DNA of 64,000 nt from Verrucomicrobiales bacterium. GTDB taxonomy: Bacteria; Verrucomicrobiota; Verrucomicrobiia; Verrucomicrobiales; DEV007. Below the pieces are notes generated by a model. That model ran no database searches and was not told the DNA's origin. It worked only from the letters and a program-made list of their open reading frames with translations. The position numbers were made by a program, and so were the translations under genes. The stretch is taken from NCBI GenBank assembly GCA_029213265.1, contig JARGNG010000008.1, positions 1-64,000 on the forward strand, read 5' to 3'. Position 1 is the first letter of the stretch. Every line of letters starts with the position of its first letter. Shown here piece by piece: positions 51,021-59,791 of the stretch.

Positions 51021-51893
51021 TCACCCGAAGACCACCGTGCGATTGGTATGCACGAGCGTCCGGCGGTTCAAATGAAGCCAGACCGCACGGGAAAGAACGC
51101 TCTGCTCCAGCGCGCGGCCTTTTCTCACAAAATCATGCACCGCATCGCTGTGGGAAACGGGAGTCACACCCTGCGCGATGATCGGTCCTTCATCGAGATC
51201 TTCCGTCACGTAGTGGCTCGTTGCCCCCACCAGTTTCACACCGCGCTTGTGCGCAGAGTGATAAGGCCGCGCCCCGGGGAAAGCCGGAAGAAAGGAGTGA
51301 TGTATATTGATGATGCGATTGGGAAACGCTTCCGTCATCAATGGACTCAGGATCTGCATGTAGCGGGCCAGAACGACAAGATCAACCCCGTGTTCTTTCA
51401 GAAGCGCAATTTCACGCGATTCCTGTTCGGGCTTGGTTTCCTTCGTGATCGGAAAATAGTGAAAGTGAATCCCGAACCGGTCCGCGATCGATCTCAAATC
51501 CTCCCGGTTGCTCACGATCAGCGGAATCTCCATTCTCAGCTCACCACTTTCCTGGCGGGAGAGAAGATCGTAGACACAGTGATTGTCTTTTGTAATGAAC
51601 AGAGCCACTCGCGGGATGACATCGGAAAAATACAGCGACCAGGTCATCGAAAAGCGCCCCGCAAGGGGGGCTATTGCCCTTTCCAACTGATCACGGGAAA
51701 CAGAAAATCCATCAATCTCCCATTCGACCCGCATAAAGAAAATGCCGTTCTCCTGATCCACATGTTGATCGATATCGACAATGTTCCCCTGATTCTGGAA
51801 GAGAAACTCTGATACCGCCGCGACAATCCCGGGTTGGTCCCGGCAGGACACCAGAAGAATGGCGGTCGAAGAATCTTGAGAGAGTGAGCTCAC
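51021..51893 (-). CDS. purU: Formyltetrahydrofolate deformylase
   Basis: Hydrolyses 10-formyl-THF to formate and THF, balancing the one-carbon pool. I choose the GTG at 51893 (VSSLSQDSSTAILLVSCRDQPG), giving 290 residues, because any earlier start would run into the tRNA gene 24 bases away. An ACT domain (about 8-85: ILLVSCRDQPGIVAAVSEFLF, NIVDIDQHVDQ) precedes the formyltransferase-fold catalytic domain with IINIHHSFLPAFPGARPYHSAH and GATSHYVTEDLDEGPII, which hold the His and Asp catalytic residues. It may be transcribed together with the tRNA. Confidence 0.94.
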   Translation of the reverse strand: MSSLSQDSSTAILLVSCRDQPGIVAAVSEFLFQNQGNIVDIDQHVDQENGIFFMRVEWEIDGFSVSRDQLERAIAPLAGRFSMTWSLYFSDVIPRVALFITKDNHCVYDLLSRQESGELRMEIPLIVSNREDLRSIADRFGIHFHYFPITKETKPEQESREIALLKEHGVDLVVLARYMQILSPLMTEAFPNRIINIHHSFLPAFPGARPYHSAHKRGVKLVGATSHYVTEDLDEGPIIAQGVTPVSHSDAVHDFVRKGRALEQSVLSRAVWLHLNRRTLVHTNRTVVFG

Positions 51894-51917
51894 GGTCCAC
51901 CAATCGTAAAAAAGAAG

Positions 51918-51999
51918 TGCTCGAGGGGGGAATCGAACCCCCACGGGTCGCCCCACAGGATCCTTAATCCTGCGCGTCTACCAATTCCGCCACCCGAGC
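51918..51999 (-). tRNA. tRNA-Leu, anticodon AAG
   Basis: On the minus strand the RNA begins GCTCGGGTGGCGGAATTGG and ends with T-arm GGGGG-TTCGATT-CCCCC, acceptor CTCGAGC and discriminator A. The acceptor pairs 7 of 7 (one G:T). The D-arm resembles E. coli tRNA-Leu, and the short variable arm GGG-CGA-CCC is class II. The anticodon arm is CAGGA-TTAAGGA-TCCTG, giving anticodon AAG with T33 and G37. CCA is not encoded. A weak promoter-like pair, TTGCGC and TATGAA spaced by 17, lies upstream (52040-52068). Confidence 0.93.
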
Positions 52000-52090
52000 A
52001 ACGAGGCCGATGCGGGGAAGCATCAGCGCGGAGGGCAGATTCATAGATTCAATTTCCCTCCTGCGCAAGCAATCTTTGCTTCGAAATTTC

Positions 52091-52139
52091 AGGAAAAAAG
52101 AAAGCGCCCCCCGGGAGAATCTCCCGCAAGGCGCTTTTT
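52091..52139 (-). terminator. Terminator of the His-rich secreted protein gene
   Basis: Read on the minus strand, AAAGCGCC-type outer arms (52101-52108 with 52130-52137) and inner arms CGGGAG/CTCCCG (52112-52117 with 52121-52126) form a long interrupted stem. It is followed by TTTCTTTTTT. It lies after the stop codon of the 52167..52505 gene. Confidence 0.8.
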
Positions 52140-52166
52140 CGGAGGAGGGGCAGGTAAAATGAAACT

Positions 52167-52505
52167 TTATCGGCAGTATCCTCCGCTACCAAAGTGGAAT
52201 GAAAATCCCGGGGAAACCCTTGGCACAAAGAACGGCACGACTGGGCCGCTGTATCCATAACTCCGGTAGGTTTGGACTCTCGGCACTCTGACGTAGGGTA
52301 TCCGATAGTGCCCGTGAGACGGCGAACGATACACCCGGTTGTTGTAATTCCGGTAGCTGTGGGATCGCACGGAGTAGCTGTGATTGTGATGTTTGTGAAC
52401 AGAATGTTTCTTGTGCTTCTTGGAATTGCCGCCCGCTTCCGCCCCAATCGGAGCCAGAAAGAGCGCTGCAGAGACAGTCAGGATAATGGTCAGTAGTTTT
52501 TTCAT
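52167..52505 (-). CDS. Small secreted His/Tyr/Ser-rich protein
   Basis: The ATG at 52505 begins a standard signal peptide (MKKLLTIILTVSAALFLAPIGAEAG), giving 112 residues. The mature chain opens with a His/Lys cluster (KKHKKHSVHKHHNHSYSVRSHSYRN without the middle gap), then Tyr/Arg/Pro-rich sequence (YRIPYVRVPRVQTYRSYGYSG), and ends GFSFHFGSGGYCR with a single Cys. Low complexity and high charge suggest metal or surface binding, but no family or function is recognised. It has its own strong terminator. Confidence 0.72.
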   Translation of the reverse strand: MKKLLTIILTVSAALFLAPIGAEAGGNSKKHKKHSVHKHHNHSYSVRSHSYRNYNNRVYRSPSHGHYRIPYVRVPRVQTYRSYGYSGPVVPFFVPRVSPGFSFHFGSGGYCR

Positions 52506-52606
52506 GTTCAGGGGAGGTTGGGGGGGAGTAACCTGCACGAACACAATGTCTCCTGCGGGCAACATTGGATAGACGGTCTACATAGTCCACCTATGCGGAG
52601 TTTCTA

Positions 52607-54160
52607 TCACACCCAAAGATTCCGGTCCAGGGTTCTGTATTGGATCGCCTCCATGACATGGATCTCCTTGATGTCAATTTCCCCCTCCAGATCGGCAAGG
52701 GTGCGGGAAACCTTGAGAATCCGGTCGTGAGCGCGGGCACTGAAGTTCAGGCTGTCCATCGCCTGCTCCAGAGTTCTTTCGCTGCGCCTATCGAGCCAGC
52801 AGTATTTTGCGACCTGACGACTACCCATGTCCGCGTTGCAGGTGACATCCAGATCAGAAACAAAACGCTGCAACTGAATCTGACGGGCCTCTTCGACCCG
52901 CTCGCGAATCACTTCGGACGATTCGCCCCCCGATTCCGCCCGCAGTTCCTTGTAGTTCACCGCCGGGACATCCACATGAAGATCAATCCGGTCGAGCAAG
53001 GGCCCACTGATTCGCTGGCGGTATTTCTCGATCTGGTTGGGGGAACACCGGCACTCCCTCGCCGGGTCACCCAGATAGCCGCAGGGACAGGGATTCATCG
53101 CCGCGACCAGCGAAAATCGGCTTGGAAAAGTGAATTTACCAGCGGCCCGGGAAATCGTGACATGCCCGTCTTCAAGCGGTTGCCGGAGAACCTCAAGCGT
53201 GGAGCGCCGAAACTCCGGAAGCTCATCCAGAAACAGGATTCCGTTGTGGGCCAGGCTGACCTCTCCCGGCGTGGGATGACTACTCCCCCCGAGTAAACCG
53301 GCGTCTGATATTGTGTGGTGGGGCGACCGAAAAGGACGGGTCGCCAGAAAGCTGTTCTTTCCATCGACGAGACCGGCCACGCTGTGAATCTTGGTGGTCT
53401 CAATGGCTTCCTTTTCCGTCATCGCCGGAAGAATCGTCGTGAGCCGCTTTGCCAACATCGACTTGCCTGTGCCCGGGCTCCCCAGCATCAGCATATTGTG
53501 CCCACCTGCCATGGCAACTTCGAGGGCCCGCTTTGCGTGGGCCTGGCCCTTCACCTCATCAAAGTCGACCGGATAGTTTCGCTTCGTTTGGAAAAAGGCG
53601 TCCCGATCCAGTTTTTGGGGAGAAATATTCCCCTCCCCGCGAAGAAGCTCAAACGCGGACCGCAGTGAATCGACCCCGTAGACATAGATTCCTTCAACAA
53701 TGGACGCTTCAACCGCGTTTTCGACCGGAACGAGGATCGCTTTTTTCCCTTCAGCCTTGGCTTGAAGCGTCAGCGGTAGAATCCCCTTTATGGGCCGGAC
53801 CCTCCCATCCAATGCCAGCTCCCCGGCAACCGAACACTTTTCGAGCGCCCCCTCTTTCAGGGAACCGTTCCTCTCGGCATCGAGTGAAACCATTCCCACA
53901 GCGATGGGGAGATCGAAGCTCGGGCCCTCTTTGCGAAGATCGGCCGGCGCAAGATTGATCGTGATCGGTTTTTTCGGCCATCCCAATCCGCTGTTTTTGA
54001 TGGAAGTAGTGACCCGATCCACGCTCTCCCTGACCGCAGCATCCGGTAGACCGACCAGTTTGATATCCGGATTTCCACCTTCCCCCGCATTCACCTCCAC
54101 CTCAACAGAGAGAGCTTCGACGCCAGCGAGTGCTCCGGAATGAACGCAGGAAAGTGACAT
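52607..54160 (-). CDS. comM: YifB/ComM-family Mg-chelatase-like AAA+ ATPase
   Basis: The 517 residues have an N-terminal ChlI/Lon-protease-like domain ([41 protein letters not shown]). The AAA+ module follows, with Walker [35 protein letters not shown], and Walker [14 protein letters not shown], and then a Mg_chelatase_C domain with four-cysteine [15 protein letters not shown]. In naturally competent bacteria ComM is a hexameric helicase that helps branch migration during DNA uptake. Competence here is not shown. It is 72 bases downstream of priA on the same strand. Confidence 0.95.
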   Translation of the reverse strand: MSLSCVHSGALAGVEALSVEVEVNAGEGGNPDIKLVGLPDAAVRESVDRVTTSIKNSGLGWPKKPITINLAPADLRKEGPSFDLPIAVGMVSLDAERNGSLKEGALEKCSVAGELALDGRVRPIKGILPLTLQAKAEGKKAILVPVENAVEASIVEGIYVYGVDSLRSAFELLRGEGNISPQKLDRDAFFQTKRNYPVDFDEVKGQAHAKRALEVAMAGGHNMLMLGSPGTGKSMLAKRLTTILPAMTEKEAIETTKIHSVAGLVDGKNSFLATRPFRSPHHTISDAGLLGGSSHPTPGEVSLAHNGILFLDELPEFRRSTLEVLRQPLEDGHVTISRAAGKFTFPSRFSLVAAMNPCPCGYLGDPARECRCSPNQIEKYRQRISGPLLDRIDLHVDVPAVNYKELRAESGGESSEVIRERVEEARQIQLQRFVSDLDVTCNADMGSRQVAKYCWLDRRSERTLEQAMDSLNFSARAHDRILKVSRTLADLEGEIDIKEIHVMEAIQYRTLDRNLWV

Positions 54161-54231
54161 GCCCCATCATTTGCCAGGAGAAAGCACTTTGGCAAACGAA
54201 AATCACGCTTTTCACTGTTCAAAATAACAAA

Positions 54232-56475
54232 TTACCCAAGTGAATACGGATCCACATCGATGGTAACGATCACATCAGCGGGAAACGTCAGTGACTTCAT
54301 CACTTCACGAACGTGGCGGGCAATGCGACGTGCATTCACCGCTTTTAGCAGAATCTGGTAGCGCCACTGGTCATGCGACTTCACCAGCGGCGAGGGAAGC
54401 GGTTCAGTCAAAACCATATCCTCAGGAAGGTCACGCTTCATTCTTGCATGCAAGGTCTTCAGGGAAAACTCGGCCCGCTCCTGATGAACCGAACGCACCG
54501 TGATCAGAACAATGTGAACAAACGGAGGATGTCCAAACTGGCGCCGCATCGCCAACTCCTGCTCTGCAAACCCTTCGAAATCGTGATGTCGGGCAAACTG
54601 AATGGAAGGATGGTGAGGAGTGTAGGTCTGCACAATCACCTCTCCTTCCAATTCGCCCCTCCCTGCCCGTCCCGCCACCTGGGTGAGGAGCTGAAAGGTT
54701 CTTTCCCCCGCCCGGAAGTCGGGAATATGAAGTCCGACATCCGCATTGAGAATCCCGACGAGCGTTACGTTCGGAAAATGGAGCCCCTTCGCGATCATTT
54801 GAGTGCCGATCAAGATATCGATCTTCTTGGCTCGAAACTGCGACAGCGTATCCCTCAGTTGATTCTTTCGCCGCATGCTGTCCGTATCGACGCGGGAGAT
54901 CCGCGCCGTTTCGAACACTTTTCGGAGCACCTCCTCGACACGTTCGGTTCCGAAACCGGCATTCACAATAGCCCGGCTGCTGCAATCAGGACATTTCCTC
55001 GGGGGGAGCTGAGAAAAGCCACAAATGTGGCAAATCAATCGGTCATCACCGCGGTGGAGCGTCATTGTCGTCGTGCAATGCCGGCAATTCGCCACGTAGC
55101 CGCACTCCGGGCAGAGAATGTTTTTCGCAAACCCTCTCCGGTTCAAAAACAGAATCGTTTGCTCACCGTCTTCGAGGCGCTTCTCAATGGCTTGGCGCAA
55201 TTTCAGCGATAGAATCGCCGGGCCTGAGGTCTGTCTCCTGGCCTCCTGCTTCATATCAATGATTCGAATGAGCGGTAGCTTCCGGTCATCAATCCTCTGT
55301 GCCATCGTGGTCAGTTCATATTTTCCCGAAGTCACATTTTGCCAGGATTCCAGCGAAGGCGTCGCGCTCCCCAACAAAACCGGACATTTTTCGAGATGCG
55401 CGCGAACAACCGCGATATCGCGCGCCTGGTACCGGGGAACGACATCCTGCTTGTAGGAGTTTTCGTGCTCCTCATCCACGACGATCAGCCCCAGATTCGC
55501 GACGGGAGAAAAAATGGCACTGCGAGCACCAATTACTATTCTCGCCTTCTGATCCAGCACCTTACGCCACTCATCATGTCGCTCGCCCTCCGACAAATTG
55601 CTGTGCAGAATGGCTACCTCATCCTGAATCTTTGCAAATCGCTGCTTAAAGCGGTCCGCGGTTTGAGGAGTCAGGGCAATTTCGGGAACGAGGACGATCG
55701 CTCCCTTCCCCTCTTCGACCGTTTGTTGAATCGCCTGGAGATAGACTTCGGTCTTTCCACTGCCCGTTACTCCAAACAACAGAATCGGTTTTACCTTTCC
55801 CCCCACTTGAATCTCCCGGCTGGAGCGAAGAACCTGCTGCAGGCAGACCGACTGCTCGTCATTCAAAGTGAGTGCCGCCGACTCGACGTATTCCATCTCA
55901 CCGAGTGGATCCCGCGTTACAATCTTATCGGTAGTCTTAACGAGACCCTTGTCTTCGAGGGCCTTGATCGAAGATCGGGAGAAGCCTAACTCTCCGGTTA
56001 GCCTCCCGAGGGAAACACTTTCCTCTTCCTCCATTAAAAACTCGAGCACCTTACCCTGCTTTTCGAGTCGTCCGGAAAAATCTCCGGGATTGCACTCTTC
56101 TGCGGGAACTGCGAGGAGAACGTGCTTCTCGGTCTTTCGCTTTTCATCATCCCCGCGGGAAGGCTTTGGCAACATCGTCCGGAATACGGCTTCGACGGAT
56201 GCCACATAAAAATCGGCAATCCAGTGTGCCAGATCGATCAATCCCTTCGTCAAAAAGGGATCCGCTGCCACGACTCCGGCAATCGGCTTGAGAGAATACT
56301 TCAAGCTCGACGGATCAATCTCCTCCACCGCCGTAACCGTCCCGATCGCTTTTCGGTTTCGAAGCGGAATACGAACCCGTTGACCGGCAACCACGTTCAA
56401 CCCATCCGGAATGGAGTAGGAAAAGGTAAGGTCATTGGTCGCGCCATCGACAAGGACTTTTACTACGCGGATCAT
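54232..56475 (-). CDS. priA: Primosomal protein N', replication-restart helicase
   Basis: 3'-5' superfamily II helicase of 747 residues that reloads the replisome at stalled forks. The N-terminal DNA-binding region precedes Walker A ILLFGVTGSGKTEVYLQ, DEEH box LIVVDEEHENSYK, GSATPSLESW, and the zinc-binding insertion CPECGYVANCRHC...CHICGFSQLPPRKCPDC. Then come helicase motifs GTQMIAKGLHFPNVTLV and LLTQVAGRAGRG. Length and order are standard. It shares the strand with comM downstream. Confidence 0.96.
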   Translation of the reverse strand: MIRVVKVLVDGATNDLTFSYSIPDGLNVVAGQRVRIPLRNRKAIGTVTAVEEIDPSSLKYSLKPIAGVVAADPFLTKGLIDLAHWIADFYVASVEAVFRTMLPKPSRGDDEKRKTEKHVLLAVPAEECNPGDFSGRLEKQGKVLEFLMEEEESVSLGRLTGELGFSRSSIKALEDKGLVKTTDKIVTRDPLGEMEYVESAALTLNDEQSVCLQQVLRSSREIQVGGKVKPILLFGVTGSGKTEVYLQAIQQTVEEGKGAIVLVPEIALTPQTADRFKQRFAKIQDEVAILHSNLSEGERHDEWRKVLDQKARIVIGARSAIFSPVANLGLIVVDEEHENSYKQDVVPRYQARDIAVVRAHLEKCPVLLGSATPSLESWQNVTSGKYELTTMAQRIDDRKLPLIRIIDMKQEARRQTSGPAILSLKLRQAIEKRLEDGEQTILFLNRRGFAKNILCPECGYVANCRHCTTTMTLHRGDDRLICHICGFSQLPPRKCPDCSSRAIVNAGFGTERVEEVLRKVFETARISRVDTDSMRRKNQLRDTLSQFRAKKIDILIGTQMIAKGLHFPNVTLVGILNADVGLHIPDFRAGERTFQLLTQVAGRAGRGELEGEVIVQTYTPHHPSIQFARHHDFEGFAEQELAMRRQFGHPPFVHIVLITVRSVHQERAEFSLKTLHARMKRDLPEDMVLTEPLPSPLVKSHDQWRYQILLKAVNARRIARHVREVMKSLTFPADVIVTIDVDPYSLG

Positions 56476-56510
56476 TTCACAGCAAATTCAGAGAGCCGTG
56501 TGTACAAAAA

Positions 56511-56539
56511 GAAATCGCCCTCCGCGAACGGAGGGCGAT
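56511..56539 (-). terminator. Strong terminator of the outer-membrane barrel gene
   Basis: ATCGCCCTCCG (56514-56524) pairs perfectly with CGGAGGGCGAT (56529-56539) around CGAA. On the minus strand the stem is followed by TTTCTTTTTG. It serves the 56585..57346 gene and lies just before the priA start. Confidence 0.92.
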
Positions 56540-56584
56540 CTACACCAAGGTTTGAAGAAAAAATCTTTACCTTCGCTGAGTTCC

Positions 56585-57346
56585 TTAGAAGGAAACGGAG
56601 AGACTTACTCCAGCGGAGAGGATGTCAGACTGGGGGCCTGTTCCACCGTTGATACCGTCTACAATCCAAGTGGATGGACCACCGTTGTAGCTGATATAAG
56701 GAGTGAGTGTCGCACGGCAGTTAAGCTCGATTGGGAGGGATGCAGTCACGTAGTAGTGATTCCATCCGCTTCCACCGAAGTAACCGTCAGAGTAACCAAC
56801 ACCAGTTCCAAGCACGAGGCTCATGTTGTCAGTAAGTCCAAACGACTTCTCGATTCCAGCCTGGTGGTACCAACCGAAGTTGATAGCATAGTTGGTCTCA
56901 AGAGCGAGGTCGACGAATCCGAGGCTGCGGCTGAGGTCGAGTCCGATCTCACCGTAGCTGTTAGCAACGCCGTTAGACTCTGGGAAGAAGTAGTGAGTGT
57001 ATCCGAGACCTGCATCGAATCCTGCGAAGGAACCGAGCTCAACACTTGCATACAGGTCCAACTCGTCATAACCCGCTGGGTTAATTCCGTTGAGGTACCA
57101 TGCGCCGATGTTGATCGGGATGATGAAGTTGTCGAATGTGTAGTTGACGTCAGTCCATACACTGTCACGAGCGAAGCGAACACCGTAGAAAACGTAATCT
57201 GACATGTAGCCAGCACTGATTTCACCACCGATGTCGAGGCACTCTTCAATAGGGGCTTTAGCCGGAACCGGCGCTTTGCCCCAATCTCCTGCATTAACGC
57301 CAAGCGTAAATGCACCGATAATTGCAACTAGGATTGCTTTTTTCAT
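56585..57346 (-). CDS. Outer-membrane beta-barrel protein, probably abundant
   Basis: I start it at the ATG at 57346 (MKKAILVAIIGAFTLGVNAG, signal peptide), giving 253 residues. A short Pro/Ala-rich linker leads to alternating amphipathic strands with many Tyr, Gly and Asp (GGEISAGYMSDYVFYGVRF, YDELDLYASVELGSFAG, SYGEIGLDLSRSLGF, ATLTPYISYNGG) and a terminal strand SAGVSLSVSF ending in Phe. This is an outer-membrane barrel, with some resemblance to TorF/Gcw_chp porin-like proteins (tentative). It has a clear GGGAG ribosome-binding site and a strong terminator, unlike most neighbours; both fit high expression. Confidence 0.82.
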   Translation of the reverse strand: MKKAILVAIIGAFTLGVNAGDWGKAPVPAKAPIEECLDIGGEISAGYMSDYVFYGVRFARDSVWTDVNYTFDNFIIPINIGAWYLNGINPAGYDELDLYASVELGSFAGFDAGLGYTHYFFPESNGVANSYGEIGLDLSRSLGFVDLALETNYAINFGWYHQAGIEKSFGLTDNMSLVLGTGVGYSDGYFGGSGWNHYYVTASLPIELNCRATLTPYISYNGGPSTWIVDGINGGTGPQSDILSAGVSLSVSF

Positions 57347-57580
57347 AATTTGATTAACTCCCTTGGTTTGAGATGTGGTCGTAATAACCTGTTTTCGTGG
57401 ATTGTTAAATCCGAACTTTGTCCTCACACTTTCCATGCCAGCTTGATAAGCCAGCAATGTGCTTGGTCGCAGTTCTGAGGGGACCATTGATTAGTTGTCG
57501 TCCTCATGCAACAGAAAAAATCCTCATTTTTTTCTAATAGAATCGTCTAAGGGGCGTTCCAAATGGTGGGCACAAAGCGG

Positions 57581-58399
57581 TTAGTATCTCACAACTCGTT
57601 GAAAATCATCGGAATGGACCTGATTTCCCTGCGTCGATAACAGCGCCAAACTAAGGAAATCTCCCTTCGAATTTTCTTTCGCATCCCTCGTTGACTGAAT
57701 TTCAGTTCCTGAGCTGTTTCGCAAGGCTGAGTTTTGTCTAAAAGGTATTTCCGCAGAGATGAGAGAGAGCTTTCTCTTTACCTTTCCTACGCTTTCAATG
57801 CGGGAAACCACCTCCTGGCCCAGGTAGCAGCCTTTGTGGAAGTCCACTGCCCACTCGTCCAACCGTAACTCAGCGGGTAATTCCGAGCCGGTAATTTCCC
57901 AGGGAGCTTCCGGCACGAGGGAACGAATTTTCAGCAATTCCCATTCCTCCGTTTCCACCTCATCCTTCGAATCGAACGGGACCTCCGCCCCCGGCTCCAA
58001 CCAGAGGTCCTGCCCTTGAATGGAAAGCCGACGCGAAGTGATGCCAGTCTTGATTTCATGAAAATGGTGAACCAGCCGATGCGCTCCTGTTTCATCGAGA
58101 AGCTCGCAGTCATCTGCGATGAGATACCGGTCCAGCCGCTCGAACAACTCTTCGCGCTGATCCAACTGGCCGTCGATCAGCAACGAATCCTCCTGCTCGG
58201 TAATCCACACGAGAAATTCGACTTTGCCTTTCCGGCTGCAGACGCAGGCAGGTAATGCCACTTCCCGGAGCGGCTTGCTGACATCGTTCGTGACTTGCCC
58301 ATTCAGGTAGCGCACCCGGTCAGGCCCTGTGAGCCGAAAAACGGCGCGATCCTTTAACTCAATCCACCGCCCTTTTACTTCCTCTTCTGTCACCTTCAT
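57581..58399 (-). CDS. ygfZ: YgfZ/GcvT-like folate-binding protein
   Basis: The 272 residues have the YgfZ/COG0354 signature KGCYLGQEVVSRIES (about 197-211) with its conserved Cys, plus the N-terminal VRYLNGQVTNDV and CSRKGKVEF. YgfZ binds folate and supports maturation or repair of certain iron-sulfur proteins such as MiaB. The C-terminal end is shortened and Ser-rich compared with E. coli YgfZ. The start overlaps the stop of the upstream dehydrogenase gene by 4 bases. Confidence 0.92.
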   Translation of the reverse strand: MKVTEEEVKGRWIELKDRAVFRLTGPDRVRYLNGQVTNDVSKPLREVALPACVCSRKGKVEFLVWITEQEDSLLIDGQLDQREELFERLDRYLIADDCELLDETGAHRLVHHFHEIKTGITSRRLSIQGQDLWLEPGAEVPFDSKDEVETEEWELLKIRSLVPEAPWEITGSELPAELRLDEWAVDFHKGCYLGQEVVSRIESVGKVKRKLSLISAEIPFRQNSALRNSSGTEIQSTRDAKENSKGDFLSLALLSTQGNQVHSDDFQRVVRY

Positions 58400-59274
58400 T
58401 TCTTTTCGTCCTCTTCTTTGTTTCCGTTCTTTTGAAATCGTTCGGCAAGCACAGAGAAATCCTGTTCGCCTTTCCCTTTTTGCATCGCCCGAAACATCAG
58501 GCTGGCCGTAGTCGACAGGGCCGGCAACTCCAGCCCGAGGCTCTTCCCGAGACCGAGGCCGTATTGCGCGTCTTTAAACATATTCTTCAGAGAAAAATGC
58601 GGGGCGTAGTCTCCTTCCATGACCGAAGCGAGCTTTGCTGCGATCAAAGGGGAATGGCCGGCATTCAGCTCCAGTGCTTCGGAAAGTTTGTGGGGATCAA
58701 TGCCCGCCGCGGAAACGAGACCGTAGGCCTCGGCGAGAATCTCCATTGTCGTAGCCGAAATCATATTGGTGGCGATCTTCAAAATACTGGCCTCGCCGAC
58801 ACGTCCGCAATACAGGATCTGGCGGGCTGAGATCTCCAGGATGGTGCGCACACGATCCACTACTGCGGGGTCTCCCCCGGCGTAGTAGGTGAGAGCCCCC
58901 TTCTCCGCTGCGAGTTTACTTCCGGTGAAAGGAAGGTCGAGAAAGGAAGCTCCTGCATCCTTCGCGATCTGGTAGGCCTCGACAACCGACTGGGGATCCG
59001 CCGTGCTGTTGCATAGAATGGTGTGGCGCTTCGAAAGCTCGTCCTTCATCTGATCCACCACTTCGACCAGGGCTTTCCCGTCTACGACAAAAATATGAAT
59101 GACATCGGCCAGCTTTGCCACCTCGGCCGGGGAACTCAGAAAATTGGGGACCGGCTTGGGCGTGCGGTTCCAAACATAAACATGACGATCGGTTTCCCGG
59201 AGAAGACCCGCGACACGCGATCCGATGATACCCAGGCCGATAACGCCCACTCTTTCCTGATCGTCCTTCTGCAT
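58396..59274 (-). CDS. NAD(P)-dependent beta-hydroxyacid dehydrogenase (HIBADH family)
   Basis: The 292 residues have a Rossmann fold opening VGVIGLGIIGSRVAGLLRE, the substrate-binding region DLPFTGSKLAAEKGALTYYAGG, the catalytic-Lys region GEASILKIATNMISATTMEILAEA, and a C-terminal helical domain with KDAQYGLGLGKSLGLELP. Family members oxidise 3-hydroxyisobutyrate, tartronate semialdehyde, or similar acids, or reduce succinic semialdehyde (GLYR type). The GSKxxAExG variant is closer to the glyoxylate/succinate-semialdehyde reductase group. The substrate is not decided. It is coupled to ygfZ by ATGA overlap. Confidence 0.88.
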   Translation of the reverse strand: MQKDDQERVGVIGLGIIGSRVAGLLRETDRHVYVWNRTPKPVPNFLSSPAEVAKLADVIHIFVVDGKALVEVVDQMKDELSKRHTILCNSTADPQSVVEAYQIAKDAGASFLDLPFTGSKLAAEKGALTYYAGGDPAVVDRVRTILEISARQILYCGRVGEASILKIATNMISATTMEILAEAYGLVSAAGIDPHKLSEALELNAGHSPLIAAKLASVMEGDYAPHFSLKNMFKDAQYGLGLGKSLGLELPALSTTASLMFRAMQKGKGEQDFSVLAERFQKNGNKEEDEKK

Positions 59275-59322
59275 GGAATAACACAGGGTAGATTCGGGCT
59301 TTGCGCAACGGGATAGATTCCC

Positions 59323-59778
59323 CTATTCCCAATCGATGGACTCTCCGGGAGGCTGCCTTTCATCCAGCCAGCGCTGCAGAATTTCGACCGCCGCTACCTG
59401 ATCAATGATCGAGCGCGAATTCTTTTCGTTTCTCCCCGCCTCGTGAAGCTTCTCCATCGCCACGCTGGTGGTATATCGCTCGTCCACTTCATGCCAGCGG
59501 ATTTCATCGGAAAGAGCAGAACGCAGAACTTTTCCAAATTTGCGAACTCCGGCCACGGCATCTCCCTCCTCTCCGTTGGCGTGCAGCGGCAATCCGATTA
59601 CAACGTCTTCGATATTTCGTTCGCGAACGACCTCGACAATTCGGCCTATCGCGGCTGCTTCGTCGGCCGCAGGGACAGTTTCAACCGGATGGGCCAGCAG
59701 GCCGATTTCATCACTCGCAGCAAGACCGATCCTGGCACGACCAAAATCGATTCCCAGTGCTCTGATCCAGTCGCTCAT
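59323..59778 (-). CDS. ruvX: Putative pre-16S rRNA nuclease, YqgF/RuvX
   Basis: The ATG at 59778 (MSDWIRALGIDFG) gives 151 residues, the normal YqgF size. RNase-H-like catalytic regions are GIDFGRARIGLAASD, VIGLPLHANGEEGDA and VDERYTTSVAMEKLHE, ending with SRSIIDQVAAVEILQRWLD. It processes the 5' end of 16S rRNA. It lies 13 bases downstream of the mannose-1-phosphate guanylyltransferase gene, which suggests co-transcription. Confidence 0.93.
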   Translation of the reverse strand: MSDWIRALGIDFGRARIGLAASDEIGLLAHPVETVPAADEAAAIGRIVEVVRERNIEDVVIGLPLHANGEEGDAVAGVRKFGKVLRSALSDEIRWHEVDERYTTSVAMEKLHEAGRNEKNSRSIIDQVAAVEILQRWLDERQPPGESIDWE

Positions 59779-59791
59779 CGATGGCACCTGA

